Made by a program: the position numbers and the translations under genes | Assembly (NCBI GenBank): GCA_039700805.1 | Contig: JBCAZE010000090.1 | Coordinates: 1-12,826 of the forward strand | Reading direction: 5' to 3' | DNA length: 12,826 nucleotides | DNA from: CALBPI01 sp039700805 | GTDB taxonomy: Bacteria > Pseudomonadota > Gammaproteobacteria > Steroidobacterales > Woeseiaceae | Notes under the pieces: generated by a model | Database searches by the model: none | What the model saw: only the letters and a program-made list of their open reading frames with translations | What the model was told of the DNA's origin: nothing | Shown: piece after piece, positions 7,347 to 12,826 of the stretch | Position numbering within the stretch: the first letter of the stretch is position 1 | Layout of the letters: each line of letters starts with the position of its first letter

Positions 7347-7415
7347 GTAAAGTCCCCGCGTATACACTGCGTATGAATTAAAGCGCTGAGACTATCGTCC
7401 CGCGCGTAAACCGCT

Positions 7416-7445
7416 ATTGTAACGCATTGCGCGCGAGCGCTGACA
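7416..7445 (-). promoter_or_regulatory. possible icd promoter in the icd/rluE divergent gap
   Basis: The 112-bp gap carries TACAAT on the minus strand (7421-7416), five of six -10 bases. TGTCAG (7445-7440), 18 bp upstream, is a poor -35. The octamer AGCGCTGA occurs twice as direct repeats (7382-7389 and 7436-7443), one on each side of this -10, and could be regulator half-sites (inference). Confidence 0.28.
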
Positions 7446-7458
7446 GCCTCCAAGACCC

Positions 7459-8040
7459 ATGCTCGTACTATTGAACAAACCCTTCCGTGTGCTCTCTCAA
7501 TTTACGACGGACGGTGATAAAGACACCCTGGCCCGTTTTGTGACGGAAAAATCCGTCTACCCCGCCGGACGCCTTGACTACGACAGCGAGGGCCTGCTGC
7601 TACTGACAAGTGACGGACGGCTGCAATCCGCCATTGCGGAACCGCGACATCACCTTGTTAAGACCTATTGGGTACAGGTCGAGGGCGCAATCGATGATAG
7701 TGCACTCCAAGCATTGCGCCAGGGCATCACACTCAAAGATGGGCCAGCGAAGGCGATCGCAGCGAGGTTTATTGCTGAGCCGAGCAATATCTGGCCACGT
7801 CTTCCACCCATTCGCGTGCGTCAGACCGTGCCGGACAGCTGGATCGAACTATGCATAGACGAAGGTCGCAACCGACAGGTGCGACGGATGTGCGCCGCTA
7901 TTGGCCATCCCTGCCTAAGACTGATCCGCGCCGCAGTTGGCCCTTGGCATCTCGGTGCGCTAAAGCCCGGCGAGAGTGTCCGGCTTTCAGGCCAAAACGC
8001 TTGGCGCCAATTAAAACGGCATCGAGCCACCCCACCTTGA
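7459..8040 (+). CDS. rluE: 23S rRNA pseudouridine synthase, RluE type
   Basis: RsuA-family pseudouridine synthase. E. coli RluE, its closest apparent match, modifies U2457 of 23S rRNA. The 193-aa protein starts directly with the catalytic domain (LVLLNKPFRVLSQF) and has no N-terminal S4 domain, as expected for RluE. The catalytic aspartate is D40 in AGRLDYDSEGLLLLT. Further signatures are KTYWVQVEG, WPRLPPIRVR and the RNA-binding block EGRNRQVRRMCAAIGHPCLRLIR. The ATG is the first start after an in-frame stop (7441-7443), with no clear Shine-Dalgarno. Divergence from icd matches E. coli and supports orthology. RluB/RluF or RsuA paralogues are less likely because they carry S4. Confidence 0.9.
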   Translation: MLVLLNKPFRVLSQFTTDGDKDTLARFVTEKSVYPAGRLDYDSEGLLLLTSDGRLQSAIAEPRHHLVKTYWVQVEGAIDDSALQALRQGITLKDGPAKAIAARFIAEPSNIWPRLPPIRVRQTVPDSWIELCIDEGRNRQVRRMCAAIGHPCLRLIRAAVGPWHLGALKPGESVRLSGQNAWRQLKRHRATPP

Positions 8041-8123
8041 GCTGAATCGAGGCGCTAGGTTACGGCCCACCACCGCGAGCCATTACATCGAAGTGACATC
8101 ACATACTCCTGGCGATTGGACTC

Positions 8124-8183
8124 GATGATCAGGACCCGCCCGCGTGCGCGAAACGACGCGCCCGCAAACGGGCCCCGATCATC
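8124..8183 (-). repeat. hairpin element 1 (60 nt, minus sense)
   Basis: On the minus strand this folds as one symmetric hairpin. There are 27 stem positions with 21 Watson-Crick pairs, five G-T(U) wobbles and one G/A mismatch (8162/8145), around the loop TCGTTT (8156-8151). The foot is GATGATC/GATCATC. On the plus strand the five wobbles become A/C mismatches, so the minus strand is the one that folds well. The inner 30 nt match 26 of 30 bases of hairpin element 2, in inverted orientation. It resembles a long REP-type element in placement, but no REP consensus is claimed. Confidence 0.72.
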
Positions 8184-8275
8184 TCCCGAAGTCGAAGCGC
8201 GCAACTGTGAACGTTGACAATGCTGGAAAGCAGCGCGTCTGAAGCAACTGCAGGCACGGGTCACATTGACACCGG

Positions 8276-8339
8276 TCGCTAGCCGCGATTCATTTGCGGA
8301 CGCGTCGTTTCGCGGCCGCGGATGAATTGCGGCTGGCGG
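8276..8339 (+). repeat. hairpin element 2 (64 nt, plus sense)
   Basis: On the plus strand 8276-8304 pairs with 8311-8339. Of 29 stem positions, 23 are Watson-Crick, five are G-T(U) wobbles and one is an A/G mismatch (8300/8315). The loop is the same TCGTTT (8305-8310) as in element 1. The core 8293-8322 matches the element 1 core (minus strand, 8168-8139) at 26 of 30 bases, while the outer stems differ in sequence yet both still pair. The two elements lie about 92 bp apart in opposite orientation. Confidence 0.72.
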
Positions 8340-8382
8340 ATCCGACTGGATTGTGGCCGCCGCTGTGGCGAAGCTTAAGGGA

Positions 8383-9741
8383 TTAGCCTTGCGCAGCGCT
8401 CGCTTTTAGCCCACCAATTCGCATGGCGATTTCCATCGCCTGCTCATAGTTGAGCCGCGGGTCGACTTGCGAACGATAAGCGCGCGCCAAATCAGCATCG
8501 GTCAGACCGCGAGCACCGCCGGTACACTCGGTCACGTCAGCCCCGGTCAGCTCCAGATGCACCCCACCGAGATATGAACCCATTTCTTGGTGAACACGGA
8601 AACATGCCTCGAGCTCACCAACGATGTTGTCAAAGCGCCGCGTTTTGTAGCCGCCTTCCGTGGTCTCTGTATTGCCATGCATCGGATCGGACACCCAAAG
8701 CACGCGGCTGCCAGTCTTGCGCACCGCTTGGATTAACCTCGGCAGATGATCCTCTACGTTTTTTGCACCTAGTCGATGGATCAATGTGATGCGGCCCGGC
8801 TCGTTGTCTGGGTTCAAGACCGCGAGCAATTCCTGCAGCCACGCATCATCCATGCCTTGGCCGATTTTGATACCAATCGGGTTGGCAATGCCACGGAAGA
8901 ACTCAACGTGGGCACCGTCCAACATTGCAGTTCGCATGCCAATCCACGGGAAGTGTGTCGTCAAGTCATACCAGCGATCACGACGGAGCCGCGTCTGCGC
9001 TTGTTCGTATTTGAGATGCAAGCCTTCGTGCGCTGCGTAAAATTCCGCGTTACGTGTCGCGTGAATCGGTCTACCGGAAATCGACTCGAAGAAATCCAAG
9101 GAATGCGAAATCGATTCCGTGACGCGCCGATACTCTCCCGCGAGTGGCGAATGCGTCACCCAGTCGAGATCCCAATATTCTGGATGGTGCAAATCGGCAA
9201 ACCCACCATCGACCAAACCGCGAACGAAATTCAACGTTAGCGCCGCGCGTTCGTAGCCACGCAAAATCAACTCTGGGTCAGGCACGCGATCGGCTTCTGT
9301 AAACGGCTGCCGGTTCACAAGGTCACCCCGAAAGCTCGGCAATGTCACCCCATCCCGGGTTTCCATATCGGCTGAACGCGGTTTTGCATATTGACCGGCC
9401 ATACGCCCGATACGCACCACCGGCTTTTTCATGCCATAAAGCATGACCAAACTCATCTGCAATAGCACTTTGAGCTTGGCGACAACATTTTCTGACGTGC
9501 AGTCATTAAACGTCTCAGCGCAATCGCCGCCCTGCAGCACAAAAGCCTCGCCTCGCTGAGCCGCCGCGATACGGTCGCGGAGCTTGTCGACTTCCCACGA
9601 CGTCACGAGTGGCGGTAAGGCCGAAAGACGGCTGACAGCGTCATCCAACGCGGTTTGATCAGGGTATGTCGGCATCTGGCTCGCAACGCGTGTCTCCCAG
9701 CTTGCCGGATGCCAGGTATTTTGCTGTGTGGTCTTGCTCAT
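8383..9741 (-). CDS. class II 3-deoxy-7-phosphoheptulonate (DAHP) synthase
   Basis: Condenses phosphoenolpyruvate and erythrose 4-phosphate to DAHP, the first step of the shikimate pathway. The 452-aa protein is a class II (plant/Mycobacterium type) enzyme, unrelated in sequence to E. coli AroF/G/H. Metal ligands match M. tuberculosis AroG by spacing: C74 (QGGDCAETF), H355 (SDPMHGNT), E397 (GVHLELTGADVTEC) and D427 (QVDPRLN). Substrate-site blocks KPVVRIGRMAGQYAKPRS and HRLGAKNV are intact. The ATG at 9741 begins MSKTTQQNTWHPASWE, where class II homology begins. An in-frame TTG at 9771 is rejected. No strong Shine-Dalgarno is seen. It is divergent from the lysine-degradation pair across a gap holding a perfect dyad. 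Known enzymes of this class are often feedback-regulated; that cannot be judged here. Confidence 0.94.
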   Translation of the reverse strand: MSKTTQQNTWHPASWETRVASQMPTYPDQTALDDAVSRLSALPPLVTSWEVDKLRDRIAAAQRGEAFVLQGGDCAETFNDCTSENVVAKLKVLLQMSLVMLYGMKKPVVRIGRMAGQYAKPRSADMETRDGVTLPSFRGDLVNRQPFTEADRVPDPELILRGYERAALTLNFVRGLVDGGFADLHHPEYWDLDWVTHSPLAGEYRRVTESISHSLDFFESISGRPIHATRNAEFYAAHEGLHLKYEQAQTRLRRDRWYDLTTHFPWIGMRTAMLDGAHVEFFRGIANPIGIKIGQGMDDAWLQELLAVLNPDNEPGRITLIHRLGAKNVEDHLPRLIQAVRKTGSRVLWVSDPMHGNTETTEGGYKTRRFDNIVGELEACFRVHQEMGSYLGGVHLELTGADVTECTGGARGLTDADLARAYRSQVDPRLNYEQAMEIAMRIGGLKASAAQG

Positions 9742-9786
9742 TCGCGGACTATGCCATTGGTGTTGCTGCAATGCAAAACACTTGTG

Positions 9787-9816
9787 AATTTAGACAGTTA
9801 CGCTAGCAACTGTCTA
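9787..9816 (-). promoter_or_regulatory. candidate DAHP synthase promoter with overlapping operator dyad
   Basis: A perfect inverted repeat TAGACAGTT (9791-9799) / AACTGTCTA (9808-9816) is separated by 8 bp. On the minus strand its outer arm supplies a -35-like TAGACA (9816-9811, five of six). TAAATT (9792-9787), 18 bp on, is a four-of-six -10. The dyad would thus cover a promoter about 45 bp before the DAHP synthase ATG, a typical repressor position. It could also fold in the leader RNA. It does not match the TyrR box (TGTAAA-N6-TTTACA). Confidence 0.5.
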
Positions 9817-9959
9817 CCCTTCCACACGATTCAACATATTTAGTTACAGATGAACCGATTCGCTTTTTCGGCGCCGTATTGGCAAACTCCACGCCACTCA
9901 AAATAAGCGGCAATGCGGACTCGACCGAAAAGCCGTTGGAACAGACAGGGACAACCATT

Positions 9960-11105
9960 ATGCAAAGAGTACTTATCCTCGGCGCGGGCAAAATTGGCGC
10001 GCTGATTTCGGGCCTGCTCGGTGACTCCGGCGACTTCGACGTACAGATTGCCGATGCGCAACCAGATACGGCACAGGCGATTGCCGCGAAACACGACATG
10101 GACAATGTGCGTGGGTTCACCATCGACGCAACAGACAGGTCAGCCCTCGCGGCCCATGTCGACGAACACAAACCGGTTGCCGTGTTGTCGAGTTTACCGT
10201 TCTATTGCAACCCGGCGGTCGCTGAAGTCGCACGTGAGAAGGGACTGCACTACTTCGATCTCACAGAAGACGTCGCCGTCACAGAGGCCGTCCGTGAGCA
10301 AGCCGAAGGCGCCGACACCGCGTTCGTGCCTCAGTGCGGACTCGCGCCGGGCTTTATCAGTATCGCGGCCAACGAGTTAATGAGTCACTTTGATGAAGTG
10401 CACTCAGTGAAGCTGCGCGTCGGTGCATTACCGCAACATCCGAATAACGTATTGAAGTACTCGCTAACTTGGTCGACGGAAGGTGTCATCAACGAGTACG
10501 CGAACCTCTGCGAGAGCATCGTCGATGGAGCGCTGACCAAAGTTCTGCCACTCGAGGGGCTGGAAGAGATCCAAATCGATGGGCAAAAGTATGAAGCGTT
10601 CAATACGTCCGGGGGCTTAGGCTCTTTGGCGGAAACCTACAGCGGGCGTGTTCAGCGGATGGACTACAAAACCATGCGCTACCCCGGTCACTGTGAGCAG
10701 ATGCGTCTGTTGATGAACGGTCTGCGGATGAAAGATGATCGCGCTACGCTGAAGCGCGTTTTAGAAAACGCAGTGCCGCAAACCTTGCAGGATGTTGTCA
10801 TCGTTTACACGGCGGTGACCGGTCTGCAAGACGGTGCACTGCGCGAAGAGAACTACGTCAACAAAGTCTACCCACAGAAGGTCGCCGGCAAACTCTGGTC
10901 CGCGATTCAAATCACCACGGCAAGCGGCATCTGCGCCATCGTCGACAAAGTCCTGGCAGCCCCAGAGAAGTACAAAGGCTTCGTTGCGCAGGAACAGTTT
11001 ACTTTGGGCGAAGTACTAGAAAACCGCTTTGGTCGGCTGTATGCAGACGGCGGTACCAGCGCGACATCGTCGATTGCCGTCGCAACGGCGACGACCGGTC
11101 AATAG
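9960..11105 (+). CDS. saccharopine dehydrogenase / lysine 6-dehydrogenase family protein
   Basis: Probable NAD(P)-dependent dehydrogenase that yields 2-aminoadipate semialdehyde from lysine or from saccharopine. The 381-aa protein opens with a Rossmann fold, MQRVLILGAGKIG (G8, G10, G13). An acid, D32, at the end of beta-2 favours NAD (inference). Family blocks include SSLPFYCNPAVAEVAREKGLHYFDLTED, PQCGLAPGFISIAANELM, LKYSLTWSTEGVINEY, FNTSGGLGSLAETY and MRYPGHCEQMRLLMN. Its length is close to stand-alone lysine 6-dehydrogenase, and no lysine-ketoglutarate reductase domain or gene is present, which slightly favours direct lysine oxidation. The ATG at 9960 has AGGG about 9 nt upstream; an in-frame TTG at 9879 is rejected. 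Its stop is 9 nt before the aldehyde dehydrogenase start, whose Shine-Dalgarno begins within this gene's TAG, so they form an operon. The exact substrate is unresolved. Confidence 0.82.
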   Translation: MQRVLILGAGKIGALISGLLGDSGDFDVQIADAQPDTAQAIAAKHDMDNVRGFTIDATDRSALAAHVDEHKPVAVLSSLPFYCNPAVAEVAREKGLHYFDLTEDVAVTEAVREQAEGADTAFVPQCGLAPGFISIAANELMSHFDEVHSVKLRVGALPQHPNNVLKYSLTWSTEGVINEYANLCESIVDGALTKVLPLEGLEEIQIDGQKYEAFNTSGGLGSLAETYSGRVQRMDYKTMRYPGHCEQMRLLMNGLRMKDDRATLKRVLENAVPQTLQDVVIVYTAVTGLQDGALREENYVNKVYPQKVAGKLWSAIQITTASGICAIVDKVLAAPEKYKGFVAQEQFTLGEVLENRFGRLYADGGTSATSSIAVATATTGQ

Positions 11106-11114
11106 GAGAACACT

Positions 11115-12638
11115 ATGAGCAAAGAACTACTCTCAAGACTCGGCCTCGACGCCACGAATCCGGGCACATTTATCGGCACACAGGCGATCGAACATGATGG
11201 CGCTCCGTTGATTGAATCAATCAACCCAGCAAATGGTGAGTTGATTGGCAGCGTCAGAGCCAGTCGGGCCGTAGATTACGAAAAGATCATCGCGGCAGCA
11301 CAAGAGGCTTTCAGCGTTTGGCGAATGATCCCTGCACCGCAACGCGGCGAAGCGGTTCGCCTCGTCGGTGACGCGTTGCGCGACAACAAAGACGCACTTG
11401 GCAGTCTCGTGACACTTGAGATGGGCAAGATCAAGGCCGAAGGTGACGGCGAAGTTCAAGAGATGATCGATATCGCCGACTTCGCTGTCGGACAGTCGCG
11501 TATGTTGTATGGCAAGACCATGCACTCGGAGCGACCACTGCATCGCATGTACGAGCAATGGCACCCGCTCGGCATCGTCGGCATCATCTCGGCATTTAAC
11601 TTCCCGGTTGCCGTATGGTCCTGGAATGCGCTGATTGCCGCGATTGCCGGCAATATCTGTATTTGGAAGCCATCGCCGAAGACACCGCTCTGCGGCGTCG
11701 CCGTGCAAAAGATCTGCGCTGAGGCACTGGCGAGCATGGATCTGCCGCCGATCTTCCATTTGTTCAATGACGCCGGCACCGATCTCGCGAACCAATTCGT
11801 CGATGACCGCCGCGTCGCGCTGATGTCATTTACCGGTTCCTGCGAGATTGGCAATCAGGTCGGCGCTCGCGTCTCTAACCGGATGGGGCGTTCGTTGCTT
11901 GAGCTTGGCGGAAACAACGCACTGATCGTCGATGAACATGCCAACATGGATCTGGCCGTTCCTGCCATTGTCTTTGGCGCGGTTGGTACAGCAGGTCAAC
12001 GGTGCACCACCACGCGTCGTGTATTTGTGCACAACAGCCGTCGTCAGGAATTGATCGATGCGCTAACCAACGCTTATCAGCAGGTACGCATCGGCGACCC
12101 TCTAGATACGAACACACTGATGGGACCATTGATTGACGAGTCGTCCGTCGCGCGTTTTGAACATGCTGTGGCTGCTGTTCAAGCCGCTGGCGGCAAGCTC
12201 CTGACCGGTGGTGAGCGATTAGATCGACCCGGCCACTTCGTCACGCCTGCGATTGCAACCGCGGAAAACGACTGGCAGATCGTGCAGGACGAGACATTCG
12301 CGCCACTCTTATACGTCATTGGCTTCGATACGCTGGACGACGCCGTGCGTATGCAAAACGATGTCCGCCAGGGGCTCTCTTCCGCCATCTTTACCGACAA
12401 TCTACAACATGCCGAGCAGTTCCTCGCAGCAAGCGGTTCGGATTGTGGTATCGCGAACGTCAACATTGGCACCTCCGGTGCTGAAATCGGTGGCGCGTTC
12501 GGTGGTGAGAAAGACACCGGCGGTGGACGTGAAGCTGGCAGTGATTCTTGGCAGGCCTACATGCGTCGGCAAACCAACACAATCAACTGGGGCAAAGACC
12601 TACCACTTGCACAAGGGATCAACTTTGACCTCGGCTAG
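11115..12638 (+). CDS. ALDH7-type L-aminoadipate-semialdehyde dehydrogenase
   Basis: Oxidises 2-aminoadipate 6-semialdehyde (in equilibrium with piperideine-6-carboxylate) to 2-aminoadipate in lysine degradation; relatives are human ALDH7A1 and Pseudomonas AmaB. The 507-aa protein is full length with complete catalytic residues: N162 (SAFNFPVAVW), K185 (WKPSPKTP), E263 (LLELGGNNAL), C297 (GQRCTTTRR) and E393 (QDETFAP). LELGGNNA and GQRCTT are typical of ALDH7 rather than betaine or succinate-semialdehyde dehydrogenases. The glycine motif reads SFTGSCEIG, with cysteine where many relatives have threonine. AGGAG sits 7 nt before the ATG. It follows the lysine/saccharopine dehydrogenase gene and is closed by a strong terminator. 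Some ALDH7 enzymes also oxidise betaine aldehyde, so a side role in osmotic stress is possible. Confidence 0.92.
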   Translation: MSKELLSRLGLDATNPGTFIGTQAIEHDGAPLIESINPANGELIGSVRASRAVDYEKIIAAAQEAFSVWRMIPAPQRGEAVRLVGDALRDNKDALGSLVTLEMGKIKAEGDGEVQEMIDIADFAVGQSRMLYGKTMHSERPLHRMYEQWHPLGIVGIISAFNFPVAVWSWNALIAAIAGNICIWKPSPKTPLCGVAVQKICAEALASMDLPPIFHLFNDAGTDLANQFVDDRRVALMSFTGSCEIGNQVGARVSNRMGRSLLELGGNNALIVDEHANMDLAVPAIVFGAVGTAGQRCTTTRRVFVHNSRRQELIDALTNAYQQVRIGDPLDTNTLMGPLIDESSVARFEHAVAAVQAAGGKLLTGGERLDRPGHFVTPAIATAENDWQIVQDETFAPLLYVIGFDTLDDAVRMQNDVRQGLSSAIFTDNLQHAEQFLAASGSDCGIANVNIGTSGAEIGGAFGGEKDTGGGREAGSDSWQAYMRRQTNTINWGKDLPLAQGINFDLG

Positions 12639-12659
12639 TTAACGCAATCATGACCGTAT

Positions 12660-12688
12660 AAAAAAGCCGGCATTGTGCCGGCTTTTTT
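12660..12688 (+). terminator. strong intrinsic terminator, bidirectional
   Basis: A 13-bp perfect stem pairs A6-GCCGGCA (12660-12672) with TGCCGGC-T6 (12676-12688) around the loop TTG. It ends in six T on the plus strand and six T on the minus strand (complement of 12660-12665). It lies 22 bp after the aldehyde dehydrogenase stop and 24 bp after the stop of the converging partial gene, so it probably serves both. Confidence 0.93.
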
Positions 12689-12711
12689 GTGCAACAGGTC
12701 TTCATCTCAGT

Positions 12712-12826
12712 TCAATGCGCGTGCGTCTCACCGTCACGATGCATACTCAGCTCAATCTGCATTTCCTGCGAAATCTCTTGCACCTTTGGCATGATCTCCA
12801 ACAACACTGTCTGCGACATCGTCATC
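12712..12826 (-). CDS. 3' end of an unidentified gene (partial)
   Basis: On the minus strand an open frame enters from the window edge and stops with TGA at 12714-12712. The visible 38 codons encode a methionine- and glutamate-rich segment ending MQIELSMHRDGETHAH, with a probable amphipathic helix (VLLEIMPKVQEISQEMQ). ATG codons at 12825 and 12819 could be starts of a very small protein, but no upstream sequence is visible to judge, so this is more likely the C-terminus of a longer protein. It converges on the aldehyde dehydrogenase gene and shares its terminator. No family is recognised. Confidence 0.45.
   Translation of the reverse strand, partial: MTMSQTVLLEIMPKVQEISQEMQIELSMHRDGETHAH

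Larger units (their letters stand above)
8041..8382. other. gap between converging genes with paired hairpin elements
   Basis: This 342-bp stretch separates the 3' ends of rluE (plus) and the DAHP synthase gene (minus). No open frame here has recognisable family motifs or a convincing start; a 69-codon minus-strand frame (8264-8055) is arginine/cysteine-rich and overlaps hairpin 1. No intrinsic terminator with a U-run was found for either flanking gene. What it does hold is two long GC-rich hairpins listed separately. Minor additions are a direct repeat GCAACTG (8201-8207 and 8244-8250) and an imperfect short hairpin near 8059-8090. Confidence 0.7.

Noticed and set aside
7347..7367. In-frame GTG extension of icd by seven codons
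   Set aside because: The ATG at 7346 has a well-placed GGGGA, and family homology starts with MQYDKITVP.
8124..8183. Hairpin 1 as the DAHP synthase intrinsic terminator
   Set aside because: It lies about 200 nt past the stop codon and no U-run follows it on the minus strand.
8055..8264. 69-codon minus-strand frame in the rluE/DAHP synthase gap
   Set aside because: Composition is rich in Arg, Cys and Ser with no recognisable motif. It has no convincing ribosome binding site and runs through hairpin 1, whose structure explains the sequence better.
8124..8339. Integron attC sites
   Set aside because: The hairpins are large and imperfect like attC, but I see no RYYYAAC/GTTRRRY boxes, no integrase and no gene cassettes.
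9742..9771. TTG start adding ten residues to DAHP synthase
   Set aside because: The added residues lack homology, and the ATG at 9741 starts where class II enzymes usually begin.
9879..9959. TTG start adding 27 residues to the lysine/saccharopine dehydrogenase
   Set aside because: The Rossmann strand begins directly after the ATG at 9960, which has an AGGG upstream. The extension looks like leader sequence.

Overview
This window looks like chromosomal core sequence of a moderately GC-rich gammaproteobacterium. The clearest clue is gene order. On the minus strand, uvrC, pgsA and tRNA-Gly(GCC) are followed, after an interruption, by tRNA-Cys(GCA) and tRNA-Leu(TAA). This matches the Escherichia coli series uvrC-pgsA-glyW-cysT-leuZ. 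The divergent icd/rluE pair is also an E. coli-like arrangement. The genus cannot be named from the sequence. A class II DAHP synthase, a family 5 uracil-DNA glycosylase and homogentisate and lysine degradation genes fit an environmental, possibly marine, lineage (inference).

Layout. Positions 1-180 (minus) hold tRNA-Leu, cut at its CCA end by the window edge, and tRNA-Cys. Positions 260-2553 (minus) hold fahA then hmgA, the last two ring-degradation steps kept here from tyrosine/homogentisate catabolism. Positions 2613-2798 form a self-contained tRNA-Gly unit with its own sigma70-like promoter and intrinsic terminator. Positions 2906-7346 (minus) are a tight run icd - family 5 UDG - uvrC - pgsA, with a 12-nt gap and then two 4-nt stop/start overlaps. 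rluE runs divergently from icd (7459-8040, plus). Positions 8041-8382 separate two converging gene ends. They hold no convincing gene but contain two long hairpins in inverted orientation that share a core. A class II DAHP synthase follows (8383-9741, minus). A divergent control region with a perfect 9-bp dyad (9791-9816) leads into a plus-strand pair: a saccharopine dehydrogenase/lysine 6-dehydrogenase family protein and an ALDH7-type aminoadipate semialdehyde dehydrogenase. That pair ends in a strong terminator at 12660-12688. The window closes with the 3' end of an unidentified minus-strand gene.

How the genes work together. The plus-strand pair is best read as lysine degradation to 2-aminoadipate. 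fahA-hmgA degrades homogentisate to fumarate and acetoacetate, while DAHP synthase starts aromatic biosynthesis. UDG and UvrC are both DNA repair enzymes, translated next to isocitrate dehydrogenase and the phosphatidylglycerol-phosphate synthase PgsA. No phage, IS, CRISPR or defence genes are visible. The points most worth a second look are the paired hairpin elements at 8124-8339, the tRNA operon split by fahA-hmgA, the altered cofactor-pocket residues of the isocitrate dehydrogenase, and the dyad overlapping a likely DAHP synthase promoter.
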